Translations under genes and position numbers: made by a program
From: Pleurocapsa minor GSE-CHR-MK 17-07R
Lineage (GTDB): Bacteria > Chloroflexota > Anaerolineae > Aggregatilineales > Phototrophicaceae
Direction of reading: 5' to 3'
NCBI GenBank assembly: GCA_019359125.1
Contig: JAHHHY010000012.1
Span: 124,001-188,000 of the forward strand
DNA: 64,000 nucleotides
Shown here: positions 24,105 through 32,583 of the stretch, one piece after another
How positions within the stretch are numbered: position 1 is the first letter of the stretch
How the letters are laid out: each line of letters opens with the position of its first letter
Notes under the pieces: generated by a model
The model's database searches: none
What the model was told of the DNA's origin: nothing
The model's input: the letters and a program-made list of their open reading frames with translations, nothing else

Positions 24105-26648
24105 ATGTCTACAGCCGATCACCCAACGCCTGTGACGCCATTACCAGGCCAGCCATTTCACCCGCTAACAGACCGCACCCTGCTGGAGCTGATTCAGGAC
24201 GCTGTGGTTGTTTTTGATCCCGCTACCGAGCAGGTGCTGGAGGCCAACACCCTCGCCTGCGAACTGTATGGCTACAGCTACGAAGAGTTCCTGAACCTCA
24301 ATCTTGAGGAAGTGTCCACCAACGTCATACACGGCAAGCAAGTGCTGGCCGATCTGCTGGCCGATCCAGATGCCAATCGACAGATTGAGCTGACGCAGCT
24401 ACGCAAAGACAAAACCCCGATCGTGGTGCAGATCCAGTCGCGGCGCACCACATGGCGCGGCCAGGACGCCATCATCACGCTCAACCGTGATATCACCCAT
24501 TACCGGCGCACCCAGCGCGAGCTGGAGCAGTCTGAAGAACGCTTCGGGCGCATTTTTCACGCCAGCCCGGCAGCCACCATGCTCATCAGCCCGTCCGGCT
24601 GGCTGATGGACGCCAATGACAGCTTCTTCAAGCTGACCGGCTGGCAGCGAGGGGACATCGTCGGCAGAAATATGCATGACTTTGGCATCTTCCCGGATGA
24701 CCTGGTGGGCGTCATTCAGGCGCTGGCTGACCAGCAGCATTTGAGCGATTACGAGACGCGTGTGAGTACGCGTGCGGGCGATATCCGCCAGTGCGTGTCG
24801 TCGTATGAATGGGTGGAGCTGAATGGCGAGCTGGTTATTCTGGCCCAATTGTTCGACCTGACCGACCGCCTGCGCACCGAAAACAAGCTGCGTGAGAGCG
24901 AAGCGCGCCTGCGCAATCTGCTGACAGAAGAAGAACGGCGCAACCGCGAGGCCACGCTGCTTAACCGCGTGCGCAGCATCATCGTGCATGATATGGACCA
25001 GCAGGCCGCCATCCGCACCGTGGTCGAGGGACTGCACGAGTTGTATGGCTACACCCATGTCAGCATCTATTTCGTGAAAGAGGACGGGCTGCACCTGCAA
25101 CATCAGGTGGGCTACGAGAATGTATTGGAAGTCATCCCGAAAGGATCGGGCGTCAGCAGCCGCGTCGTCAGCACCGGAAAGCCGGTCTTTGTGGCAGATG
25201 TCACCAAAGACCCGGACTTCATCGCGCCGGTAGCGAATATCGGCTCAGAAATCTGTGCACCGCTGTTCATCCAGGAAGCGATCATTGGCACACTGAATGT
25301 CGAAACCGTGCAGGGCCATCCGCTGACTGAAACAGATCTTAACCTGATTGTCTCGCTGAGTGAACAGCTCAGCCTGGCGCTGCATCGCACCCAGTTATAT
25401 GAATCGGCGATGGCACAGCGCGAACTGGCCGAAAATCTGGCGCGCAAGAACGCCGCGCTGTATTCGGAAACGCTGTCGTATGCCGAGGACCTGGAAATCC
25501 GCGTGGTCGAGCGCACAACGCAATATCAGCAGGCCAAAGAACAGGTGGAGGCCGTGCTGAATGCCAGCGGAGACGGCATCCTGTTGGTCAACATGCAGGG
25601 CATCATCAAGCAGTGCAATCCAGCACTGGCCAATCTGCTGAAAAGCACCAGTCATGCGCTACTGGGCCTGAACTTCTTTAACATGCTCGACCATTCAACC
25701 CGTGATCTGCTGGTGCAAAGCGTGCAGCAGGTGATGAATACCGGCGAACAGCATCGCGTGGATGTGCTGCTGCATGCCTATGATAGCGAGAAGATCACCG
25801 CCGAAGCGATCATCGACGAACTGAAGACCAGCTCGTGGGGGGAAACGCTGGTCGTCATCAGCGTGCGTGATGTGACGGCACAGCACAAACTGGAAACCGA
25901 GCTGCGCGAGGCGCTGGACAAGGAACGCCAGCTGGTGGAGCTGAAGTCGCGGTTTGCCTCGATGGCCTCACATGAATTTCGCACACCGCTGGCGCTGATC
26001 CGTTCATCCGCCGACCTGCTGCGCATGTACTACGACCGCATGAGCACGGAACGACGCGAGATTTCATTTGACACGATCATCGGCCAGGTGCGCCAGCTCA
26101 CCATGCTGATCGACGACCTGCTGCTGATCAGCCGCGCCGATACGCTGGGCAGCGAATACAATCCGCGCCCAACCGATATCGTGCGCCTGTGCCAGAACAT
26201 CACCGATGAAATTCAGATGCTGGCGCTCACCCACACGATCCGTTTCACGGGCCCTGACAACCTGCCTCCTGTGATGCTTGATCCCGATTTGCTGCGCCGC
26301 GCCGTGTCGAACCTGCTGGTCAATGCGATCAAGTATTCGCCCGATGACACACTGGTAAATTTCAGCCTGGCGCACGAGGTCCATTCCAGCCATGGCACCC
26401 TGATTATCCGCGTGCAGGACTATGGCATCGGCATCCCGCGCGCCTCCCTCCGCAACCTGTTCAGCACGTTCTTCCGCGCCCCCAACGCGCGCGATATCCC
26501 TGGCACCGGCCTGGGCCTGGCCATCGTCAAACGGGCCATCGATGCCCATCGCGGCACCGTGACCGCGCATTCGCAGGAAAATGTGGGCACCACCTTCATC
26601 ATCCGTTTGCCGGCTGTGCCCGCGCCTCCCCCGGACGAAGACGCATAG
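24105..26648 (+). CDS. Soluble PAS-PAS-GAF-PAS hybrid sensor histidine kinase
   Basis: 847 residues. PAS domains at about 25-135, 145-260 and 485-595; a GAF domain at about 295-430; coiled-coil linkers; then HisKA with the phosphorylated H623 (MASHEFRTPLAL) and the ATPase domain with N box LLVNAIKYSPD, DYGIGIP and GTGLGLAIV. No membrane segment or signal peptide is seen, so it should sense a cytoplasmic signal or small molecule. No response regulator gene lies beside it, making it an orphan kinase. The Asp-rich end is just a tail. A terminator follows directly. Confidence 0.9.
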   Translation: MSTADHPTPVTPLPGQPFHPLTDRTLLELIQDAVVVFDPATEQVLEANTLACELYGYSYEEFLNLNLEEVSTNVIHGKQVLADLLADPDANRQIELTQLRKDKTPIVVQIQSRRTTWRGQDAIITLNRDITHYRRTQRELEQSEERFGRIFHASPAATMLISPSGWLMDANDSFFKLTGWQRGDIVGRNMHDFGIFPDDLVGVIQALADQQHLSDYETRVSTRAGDIRQCVSSYEWVELNGELVILAQLFDLTDRLRTENKLRESEARLRNLLTEEERRNREATLLNRVRSIIVHDMDQQAAIRTVVEGLHELYGYTHVSIYFVKEDGLHLQHQVGYENVLEVIPKGSGVSSRVVSTGKPVFVADVTKDPDFIAPVANIGSEICAPLFIQEAIIGTLNVETVQGHPLTETDLNLIVSLSEQLSLALHRTQLYESAMAQRELAENLARKNAALYSETLSYAEDLEIRVVERTTQYQQAKEQVEAVLNASGDGILLVNMQGIIKQCNPALANLLKSTSHALLGLNFFNMLDHSTRDLLVQSVQQVMNTGEQHRVDVLLHAYDSEKITAEAIIDELKTSSWGETLVVISVRDVTAQHKLETELREALDKERQLVELKSRFASMASHEFRTPLALIRSSADLLRMYYDRMSTERREISFDTIIGQVRQLTMLIDDLLLISRADTLGSEYNPRPTDIVRLCQNITDEIQMLALTHTIRFTGPDNLPPVMLDPDLLRRAVSNLLVNAIKYSPDDTLVNFSLAHEVHSSHGTLIIRVQDYGIGIPRASLRNLFSTFFRAPNARDIPGTGLGLAIVKRAIDAHRGTVTAHSQENVGTTFIIRLPAVPAPPPDEDA

Positions 26649-26664
26649 ATGCAATCAGACAAAC

Positions 26665-26694
26665 AAAAAGGCACCTTTGCGGGTGCCTTTTTTT
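26665..26694. terminator. Bidirectional terminator between histidine kinase and citrate synthase
   Basis: AAAAAGGCACC (26665-26675) pairs with GGTGCCTTTTT (26682-26692), 11 bp with a 6-nt loop, and is flanked by A-runs and T-runs. Confidence 0.9.
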
Positions 26695-26719
26695 GTTCAG
26701 CTACAGGCAGGTCAGGCGA

Positions 26720-27871
26720 CTAGCCGCGCTCGGCCAGCGGCACATACGGCTGATCGACAGCGCCGGTATACAGCACATCCGGGCGCATCAGGCGGTTGTT
26801 GGAGGCCTGTTCCATGATGTGCGCGGTCCAGCCAGCCATACGGCTCATGGCGAACAGCGGCGTGAACATATCCACATCCAGGTCGAGCGTATAGAGCACG
26901 ATCGCGCTGAAATAGTCGACGTTCGGATACAGCGTGCGCTCGATGAAATACTGGTCGGCACGGGCCAGCGTCGCCAGGTCATCGGCGATGCGGAACCACT
27001 TCTCGTTGCCACTGCCCTTGGCCAGCGCTTCGGCGCGGTCACGCAGCACGGCAGCGCGCGGGTCCAGCGCCTTGTACACGCGGTGGCCAATGCCCATGAT
27101 GCGGCGCTTGCCACTCTTGATGTTGTCCACGAACCACTTTTCGGTGTTGGCGGGATCACCGATTTCGAGGAACATCTTCATCGCTTCGGTGTTGGCGCCG
27201 CCATGAGCGGGGCCCTTCAGCGTGGAGATGCCCGACACGATCGCGCTGTGCATGTCACTGCCGGTGCTCACGGTCACGCGAGTGGCGAACGTGCTGGCGT
27301 TCATGCCGTGTTCGGTCAGCAGCACCATATAGGCGTTGACGGCATCGACGGCGGTCTGTTCCGGCGGCGCGACATCGCGCAGCATGTAGATGAAGTTTTC
27401 GGCCAGGTTGTAGTCGGCGCGCGGGGCAACCGGCTCCAGGCCCTTGCGGATGCGCGGCCAGGCGGCCGCCAGGGTGACGGCCTGCCCGTTCAGGCGCACG
27501 GCCTTGCGGCGATTGGCCTCGGGCGTATTGGTTTCGCTGTCAGGGTCATAGTGCGCCAGCATCGACACCGCCGTGCGCATGATCGCCATCGGATCAGCGT
27601 CTTTCGGCATCGACTTCAGCGCGTCGATCACAGGCTGGGGAACGGCAGCATTTGCGGCAATTTCTGCGCGCAGGGCTTCCAGCTCGGTCTGGTTCGGCAG
27701 GCGATTGTTCCACAACAGATAGACGACTTCTTCGTACAGCGCGTGGGCAGCGAGGTCTTCAATCTTATAGCCTGCGTAAACCAGTTTTCCCTCGGTGCCG
27801 TTGACCAGACTCAGGCGCGATTCGTCAATGATGACGTTGTCGAGCCCCTTATGAATAGTGACATCAGACAT
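26720..27871 (-). CDS. gltA: Citrate synthase
   Basis: 383 residues, the length of the shorter Gram-positive/archaeal-type enzymes. Conserved catalytic blocks are present: HGMNASTF, GPAHGGAN, MGIGHRVYK and NVDYFSAIV. It condenses acetyl-CoA and oxaloacetate at the entry of the TCA cycle. A 2-methylcitrate synthase role cannot be excluded by eye. GGAGA lies 8-12 bp before the ATG. It is divergent from the sulfur operon. Confidence 0.93.
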   Translation of the reverse strand: MSDVTIHKGLDNVIIDESRLSLVNGTEGKLVYAGYKIEDLAAHALYEEVVYLLWNNRLPNQTELEALRAEIAANAAVPQPVIDALKSMPKDADPMAIMRTAVSMLAHYDPDSETNTPEANRRKAVRLNGQAVTLAAAWPRIRKGLEPVAPRADYNLAENFIYMLRDVAPPEQTAVDAVNAYMVLLTEHGMNASTFATRVTVSTGSDMHSAIVSGISTLKGPAHGGANTEAMKMFLEIGDPANTEKWFVDNIKSGKRRIMGIGHRVYKALDPRAAVLRDRAEALAKGSGNEKWFRIADDLATLARADQYFIERTLYPNVDYFSAIVLYTLDLDVDMFTPLFAMSRMAGWTAHIMEQASNNRLMRPDVLYTGAVDQPYVPLAERG

Positions 27872-27901
27872 GGTTTTAATCTCCTCAACAAAGCGAAGCG
27901 G

Positions 27902-27910
27902 ATTATATCA
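27902..27910 (-). promoter_or_regulatory. Extended -10 promoter element of citrate synthase
   Basis: TGATATAAT read on the minus strand (27910-27902) is a consensus extended -10, about 30 bp before the start codon. No good -35 is visible. The rest of the 27911-28021 gap holds a short palindrome CGAAATTTCG (27968-27977) and two AAACGTT copies of unknown role. Confidence 0.5.
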
Positions 27911-28021
27911 CAGCGGTAGCCCCAGACTGAGTCCTTTTATCGATCATTAAACGTTGGCAGCGAGACGCCGAAATTTCGTCATTCCTTAAACGTTTTCTAA
28001 CGCTGTGTTTGCACCAGAAAC

Positions 28022-28049
28022 TTGACAATCATCGAAAGGGCGTGATACT
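28022..28049 (+). promoter_or_regulatory. Promoter of the sulfur amino acid operon
   Basis: A consensus TTGACA (28022-28027) is followed after 16 bp by GATACT (28044-28049). Transcription would start near 28056, only about 3 nt before the ATG of the leader peptide, giving an almost leaderless mRNA. Confidence 0.65.
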
Positions 28050-28058
28050 CTTTCTCGC

Positions 28059-28190
28059 ATGCCAAACACGATCTTTGCTACTTCCCGTTCAAATGCCACC
28101 AGCGCCACGATGATGTGCGCTTGTATGATGTGTTGCATGCAGAACACGGATCACGTCCGGGACGAGTGGCGCCTGCGCGGCTGTATCTAG
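28059..28190 (+). CDS. Met/Cys-rich leader peptide, candidate attenuator
   Basis: 43-codon frame: ATG 28059, TAG 28188-28190. Codons 18-27 read MMCACMMCCM, five Met and four Cys in ten residues; a fifth Cys is codon 42. It has no room for a ribosome binding site because the predicted transcript begins about 3 nt before it. A strong intrinsic terminator starts 22 nt after its stop, and the operon beyond makes homocysteine/methionine and handles sulfur. GCGCCAC (28102-28108) can pair with GTGGCGC (28166-28172) across the Met/Cys codons. GTGGC there can instead pair with GCCAC of the terminator arm (28215-28219), extended by CGGG with CCCG. A ribosome stalled at Cys/Met codons would favour the second pairing and allow read-through. 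Small size makes the coding call an inference. Confidence 0.6.
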   Translation: MPNTIFATSRSNATSATMMCACMMCCMQNTDHVRDEWRLRGCI

Positions 28191-28211
28191 CCGCACGATT
28201 CACGCAAGCAC

Positions 28212-28239
28212 AAAGCCACCCCGACCGGGTGGCTTTTTT
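28212..28239 (+). terminator. Leader terminator (attenuator) before the JAMM gene
   Basis: AAAGCCACCC (28212-28221) pairs perfectly with GGGTGGCTTT (28227-28236) around a 5-nt loop, with six T. It lies between the leader stop and the first structural gene of the same strand. No T-box motif or SAM riboswitch core was found here. Confidence 0.85.
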
Positions 28240-28266
28240 GTTTGCTGAGTCAGGATAAAGGAACCG

Positions 28267-28701
28267 ATGAACGTCACGCTGAGTCATTCACTGCAAGAAG
28301 AAATTGTGTCGCAGATGCAGGACTGTTTCCCCAATGAAGGGGGTGGCTTCCTGCTGGGTGAAATCGACGACGACAATATCACCATTCGTGAAATCGTCCA
28401 GATCGAGAACTCGTTCGAGGCTGAAGAGCAGTATCACCGCTATGCCATGACGCCGCAGAACTGGGTGAAGATGGAAGATACTGCCGAGGAAAAAGGCCTG
28501 ACGTTGGTGGGCTATTACCACAGCCACCCGTCCAGCCCGGCCATCCCCAGCAAGTATGACCGCGATCATGCGCTGCCAAACTTCATCTACATCATCACAG
28601 CTGTATATACCGGCCCGAAGTGCCTGGAACAGCGCGTGTGGCGACTGCGCGAAGATCGCAGCCAGTTCGACGAAGAAGAACTGATCGTCGAACATGACTA
28701 A
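28267..28701 (+). CDS. JAMM/MPN+ metalloprotease (Mec/HcyD-like)
   Basis: 144 residues. The zinc protease signature is complete: E24 (NEGGGFLLG), H85 and H87 (HSHP), S95 and D98. In bacteria such proteins (Mec in Mycobacterium, HcyD in Wolinella, QbsD in Pseudomonas) trim the C-terminus of ThiS/MoaD-like sulfur carriers and release the finished amino acid from them. The carrier encoded at 32584 ends Gly-Gly-Gln and so would need exactly this trimming. AAAGGA precedes the ATG. It is the first structural gene of the operon. Confidence 0.88.
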   Translation: MNVTLSHSLQEEIVSQMQDCFPNEGGGFLLGEIDDDNITIREIVQIENSFEAEEQYHRYAMTPQNWVKMEDTAEEKGLTLVGYYHSHPSSPAIPSKYDRDHALPNFIYIITAVYTGPKCLEQRVWRLREDRSQFDEEELIVEHD

Positions 28702-28811
28702 CGGGACTTTCGGTGGCCGCAGCCAGGCTGCCCACCGCGAACCAATCTGAGAGGAACATCGCGGGGGCTGACCCGCGGTTTCAAAGGGAACAAAGGGAGA
28801 GGTTTTTCACC

Positions 28812-29651
28812 ATGACTGATGCACTCGTCACCACCCAGTTCGTCGACGATAACCTGAGCAGCGGGAAATTCCGCCTCGTGGAAGTCGACGTCGACACCAC
28901 CCAGTACGACACAGGCCACGCACCGGGCGCAGTCTCGTTCAACTGGCAGACGCAGCTTCAGGATGGCGTCGCCCGCGACATCATCTCGCAGGAAGACTTC
29001 GAGACGCTGCTGAGCCAGCATGGCATCGGCAACGACACCTGGGTCGTGCTGTACGGCGACAACAACAACTGGTTTGCAGCCTACGCGCTGTGGCTGTTCC
29101 AGTATTATGGCCACGAGAATGTCAGTCTGATGGACGGCGGCCGCAAAAAATGGCTGGCCGAAAATCGTGAAACCACCACCGCAGTTCCCACCTTCCCCGC
29201 CACCACCTACAAAGTCACCAAAATCAATGCAGACTACCGCGCCGACCGCGATTACGTGCGCGCGCGCCTGGAAAAGAGCGAGTTTGCGCTGGTGGACGTG
29301 CGCAGCCCCGCCGAATACGTGGGCGACATCATCGCGCCGCCGGGCATGAGCGAAACCGCCCAGCGCCCCGGCCACATCCCCGGTGCCCGCAATATCCCGT
29401 GGGCGCAGGCCGTCACCGAAGACGGCTCGTTCAAGAGCAAGGCAGAGCTGGAAGCGCTGTACGGCAGCAAGGGCGTCAGCAAGGACGCCAAAGATGTGGT
29501 CGCCTACTGCCGCATCGGTGAGCGCAGCAGCCACACCTGGTTCGTGCTCAAGTACATTCTCGGCTATGAAAATGTCCGCAATTACGACGGCTCGTGGACG
29601 GAATGGGGCAACCTGATCGGCGCCCCCATCCGCAAGGGCGACCAACCGTAA
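28812..29651 (+). CDS. Two-domain sulfurtransferase (thiosulfate/mercaptopyruvate type)
   Basis: 279 residues. ATG 28812 chosen because GGGAGAGG lies just upstream and the protein then begins at the rhodanese fold; the longer frame lacks family similarity. The N-terminal rhodanese domain is inactive (no Cys). The C-terminal domain has the catalytic C233 in [12 protein letters not shown], the loop typical of CysA/SseA thiosulfate sulfurtransferases. It would carry sulfur as a persulfide, probably for the carrier-protein pathway of this operon. The 110-bp gap to the JAMM gene holds two GC-rich hairpins without U-tracts. Confidence 0.9.
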   Translation: MTDALVTTQFVDDNLSSGKFRLVEVDVDTTQYDTGHAPGAVSFNWQTQLQDGVARDIISQEDFETLLSQHGIGNDTWVVLYGDNNNWFAAYALWLFQYYGHENVSLMDGGRKKWLAENRETTTAVPTFPATTYKVTKINADYRADRDYVRARLEKSEFALVDVRSPAEYVGDIIAPPGMSETAQRPGHIPGARNIPWAQAVTEDGSFKSKAELEALYGSKGVSKDAKDVVAYCRIGERSSHTWFVLKYILGYENVRNYDGSWTEWGNLIGAPIRKGDQP

Positions 29652-29751
29652 TTCCGGCCTCACGGCAGCATCCGCGGGCGGGCCTGATTCCCGCCCCATC
29701 ACATCTTTCAGCAGCCGAATACCCGACCGATTCTTCAGGAAAGCGACAAGC

Positions 29752-31074
29752 ATGAGCACAAACGGAACAGGCAAGCACGAACAGGGATTTCTGACCAAGG
29801 CGCTGCACGCCGGCTACTCGCCCGACCCGACCACGGGCGCGCGCGCTGTGCCGATTTACCAGACGACATCGTATCAGTTCCGCGACACCGACCACGCCGC
29901 CGCGCTGTTTGCGCTGGCCGAGCCGGGCAACATCTACACCCGTATCATGAACCCGACCACGGCGGTGTTTGAAGAACGCATCGCCGCGCTGGAAGGCGGC
30001 ATCGGCGCGCTGGCCACCGCATCCGGCCAGTTTGCCGAGACGCTGGCCATCCTCACGCTGGCCAACAGCGGTGACGAAATCATCAGCTCGGCCGCGCTGT
30101 ACGGCGGCACCTACACCCTGTTTGCCTACAGCCTGAAGCGCCTGGGCATCACCACCCATTTCGTGCAGGGCACCAACCCGGCCGACTTCGAGAAGCTGAT
30201 CAACAGCAAGACGAAGGCCATTTACCTTGAAACCATCGGCAACCCGAAGCTGGAAGTCCCCGATTTTGAGGGCATCACCGCCGTCGCCAAGGCGCACGGC
30301 ATCCCCGTCATCGTCGATAACACCTTCGGCACGCCGTACCTGTTCCAGCCGTTCAAGTGGGGCGTGAACATCAGCCTGCACAGTACCACCAAGTGGATCG
30401 GCGGCCACGGCCTGAGCATCGGCGGCGTGCTGATCGACGGCGGCAACTTCGACTGGAAGGCCAGCGGCCGTCACGACGGCATCGTCAAGCCGGAACCCGC
30501 CTATCACGGCGCGGTGCTGGCGGATGTGCTGGGCGCGGCAGCGTTCATCGGGCGCGCCCGTGTGGTCGGCCTGCGCGACTTCGGCGGCAGCCAGGCACCC
30601 TTTAATTCGTTCCTGAATATCATCGGCCTGGAGACACTGGCCCTGCGCGTGCAGCGCCACGTGGACAACGCGCTGGCGGTGGCCCAGTATCTGGAGCAGC
30701 ACCCGTCTGTGTCATGGGTCAATTATCCCGGCCTGCCCAGCCACGAAAGCTACGAACGCGCGCAGAAGTATCTGCCCAAGGGCGCGGGCGCGGTCATCGG
30801 CTTTGGCATCAAGGGCGGCAAGACGGCCGGCCGCAACTTCATCGACAACCTGAAGGTGTTCTCGCACCTGGCCAATGTGGGCGATGCGCGTTCGCTGGCG
30901 ATTCACCCGGCCACGACCACGCACAGCCAACTCAGCGCCGAAGAACAGGCATCCACCGGCGTCAGCGAAGACTATATCCGCCTGGCAGTCGGCATCGAAG
31001 ACATCAACGATATCCTGGCCGATCTGGATCAGGCGCTGGCGATTTCGCAGGGCGTCACGCAGCACGCGGTGTAA
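29752..31074 (+). CDS. metY: O-acetylhomoserine sulfhydrylase (aminocarboxypropyltransferase)
   Basis: 440 residues, a Cys/Met-metabolism PLP enzyme. The PLP lysine is K214 in [11 protein letters not shown]; the N-terminal [20 protein letters not shown] and the length fit MetY rather than MetB/CysK. It converts O-acetylhomoserine plus a sulfur donor to homocysteine. In Wolinella the donor for MetY is a protein thiocarboxylate, and the ThiS-like, JAMM and E1-like genes around it suggest the same here. AGGAA precedes the ATG. The acetylated substrate is supplied by metX downstream. Confidence 0.93.
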   Translation: MSTNGTGKHEQGFLTKALHAGYSPDPTTGARAVPIYQTTSYQFRDTDHAAALFALAEPGNIYTRIMNPTTAVFEERIAALEGGIGALATASGQFAETLAILTLANSGDEIISSAALYGGTYTLFAYSLKRLGITTHFVQGTNPADFEKLINSKTKAIYLETIGNPKLEVPDFEGITAVAKAHGIPVIVDNTFGTPYLFQPFKWGVNISLHSTTKWIGGHGLSIGGVLIDGGNFDWKASGRHDGIVKPEPAYHGAVLADVLGAAAFIGRARVVGLRDFGGSQAPFNSFLNIIGLETLALRVQRHVDNALAVAQYLEQHPSVSWVNYPGLPSHESYERAQKYLPKGAGAVIGFGIKGGKTAGRNFIDNLKVFSHLANVGDARSLAIHPATTTHSQLSAEEQASTGVSEDYIRLAVGIEDINDILADLDQALAISQGVTQHAV

Positions 31075-31093
31075 CGAGACGTTTCAATCGCCA

Positions 31094-31121
31094 GTAGGGG
31101 CAAGGCATGCCTTGCCCCTAC
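31094..31121. repeat. 28-bp perfect palindrome (dispersed repeat family)
   Basis: GTAGGGGCAAGGCA followed by its exact reverse complement, between metY and metX. Related palindromes with the same GTAGGGGC ends occur at 47112-47135 and, degenerate, near 47003-47028. No U-tract follows, so it is a REP-like element and not a terminator. Confidence 0.8.
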
Positions 31122-31176
31122 GATGATAAGCATCGGCATGTGCGCCCCACGCACAACACAGGCACAAAGGCAGTTC

Positions 31177-32418
31177 ATGAACGCGGGTCAAAACGGCACC
31201 AAAGCATACGTCAGCGCGAACCACGGCCCAGAGCCGGTCGATGGCGCCTACGCGCGTCCGGGGCAAGGCACTGTAGGCATCGTGCAGCGCCAGGTGGCCC
31301 ATTTTGACCAGCCGCTGACGCTGCGTTCAGGCCGCGTGCTTGAGGCGTTCGACATCGCATATGAGACGTATGGTACGCTGAATGACGATGCCTCGAACGC
31401 GATCCTGATCTGCCACGCGTTGTCGGGCGACGCGCACGTGGCTGGCTATTACACGGACGATCCGGCGGAACGACCCGGTTGGTGGGACGAGGCTGTCGGG
31501 CCGGGCAAAATGTTCGACACCGACCGCTATTTCGTTATTTGCAGCAACGTGCTGGGCGGCTGCCAGGGCAGCACCGGCCCCGCCTCGCCCGCGCCTGATG
31601 GCCGCCCGTATGGCCTGCGCTTCCCGGTCGTGACCATTCACGACATGGTGGCGGCCCAGGCGCGCCTGCTCGATCACCTGGGCATTCAGCGGCTGTTCAG
31701 CGTGGCCGGTGGCAGCATGGGCGCGATGCAGGCGCTGCAATGGGCGGTTGATTTTCCGGAGCGCGTCCATTCGGTGCTGTTTATCGCCAGCACGCCGGTC
31801 TCGTCCACGCAGAATATCGCCTTCAACGAGATCGGGCGGCAGGCCATCATCGCTGACCCGCGCTGGAATGGCGGCGATTACTACGACGGGCCGTATCCGG
31901 ATGCCGGGCTGGCGGTGGCGCGCATGATCGGCCACATCACGTACATGAGCGAGCACTCGCTCAACCAGAAATTCGCGCGCGAGCTGCAAGGCCATGACGC
32001 GCTGCCCTACCGGCTGGATGTGCCGGAGTTTCGCATCGAGAGCTATCTGCGCTATCAGGGTGAAAAATTCACGCAGCGCTTTGATGCCAACAGCTATCTG
32101 TACATCACCAAGGCGCTCGATTATTTCGACATCGCCGACGGCTATGGGTCGATCGATGCCGCGCTGGCGCGGACGCAGGCGCGCTTTCTGGTGGTCAGTT
32201 TCTCCAGCGACTGGCTGTATACCGCCGAACAGGGTCTGGACCTGCTGACCGCGCTGGAACGCGTGAAGAAGCCGGTCGAGTTTCACCTGCTTAATGCCGA
32301 TTTCGGACACGACTCGTTCCTGGTGGAAGTGGAGACGATGAATGCCCTGATCGGGGGCTATCTGACGCGCACATGGGAGACCATGAGCGAGGAAGCAGCC
32401 CGCTCAGCAGAAAGATGA
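31177..32418 (+). CDS. metX: Homoserine O-acetyltransferase
   Basis: 413 residues. ATG 31177 is preferred because AAAGG lies 6 bp upstream; earlier starts at 31123 and 31138 would encode a tail next to the palindrome. Alpha/beta hydrolase fold with the nucleophile S180 in GGSMGAMQALQW; DANSYLYITKALDYFD and NADFGHDSFLV give the remaining catalytic region. It acetylates homoserine with acetyl-CoA, feeding MetY. Some MetX-like enzymes use succinyl-CoA, and sequence by eye cannot fully exclude this. Confidence 0.92.
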   Translation: MNAGQNGTKAYVSANHGPEPVDGAYARPGQGTVGIVQRQVAHFDQPLTLRSGRVLEAFDIAYETYGTLNDDASNAILICHALSGDAHVAGYYTDDPAERPGWWDEAVGPGKMFDTDRYFVICSNVLGGCQGSTGPASPAPDGRPYGLRFPVVTIHDMVAAQARLLDHLGIQRLFSVAGGSMGAMQALQWAVDFPERVHSVLFIASTPVSSTQNIAFNEIGRQAIIADPRWNGGDYYDGPYPDAGLAVARMIGHITYMSEHSLNQKFARELQGHDALPYRLDVPEFRIESYLRYQGEKFTQRFDANSYLYITKALDYFDIADGYGSIDAALARTQARFLVVSFSSDWLYTAEQGLDLLTALERVKKPVEFHLLNADFGHDSFLVEVETMNALIGGYLTRTWETMSEEAARSAER

Positions 32419-32451
32419 AGGCTGAACAACCTGTCTGAACAGGTAGCACAT

Positions 32452-32522
32452 GGTGCGTGAGCCAGACGGCCAGGCAACGGTCTGCAAAACCGTGCAAACG
32501 GGTTCGACTCCCGTACGCACCT
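32452..32522 (+). tRNA. tRNA-Cys (anticodon GCA)
   Basis: 71 nt. Acceptor stem GGTGCGT / ACGCACC, anticodon stem ACGGT / ACCGT with loop CTGCAAA (anticodon GCA), T arm ACGGG-TTCGACT-CCCGT, and discriminator T, the identity base of cysteine tRNA. CCA is not encoded. It lies inside the sulfur operon, 33 bp after metX and 61 bp before the carrier gene, with no terminator on either side. A small hairpin (32429-32444) precedes it. Confidence 0.95.
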
Positions 32523-32583
32523 CTTGATTCTTTAAGTCATGCCGCCCGTCAGGGCGGCCCATTCAAGGAGCAACAGGTACACT

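Noticed and set aside
28059-28240. T-box riboswitch for tRNA-Cys
   Set aside because: The leader is too short, lacks the T-box consensus (TGG paired with the tRNA end) and a specifier loop; a translated leader fits better.
28702-28811. Possible SAM riboswitch before the sulfurtransferase
   Set aside because: Only two GC-rich hairpins; the conserved SAM-I/IV core and kink-turn sequences are not present.
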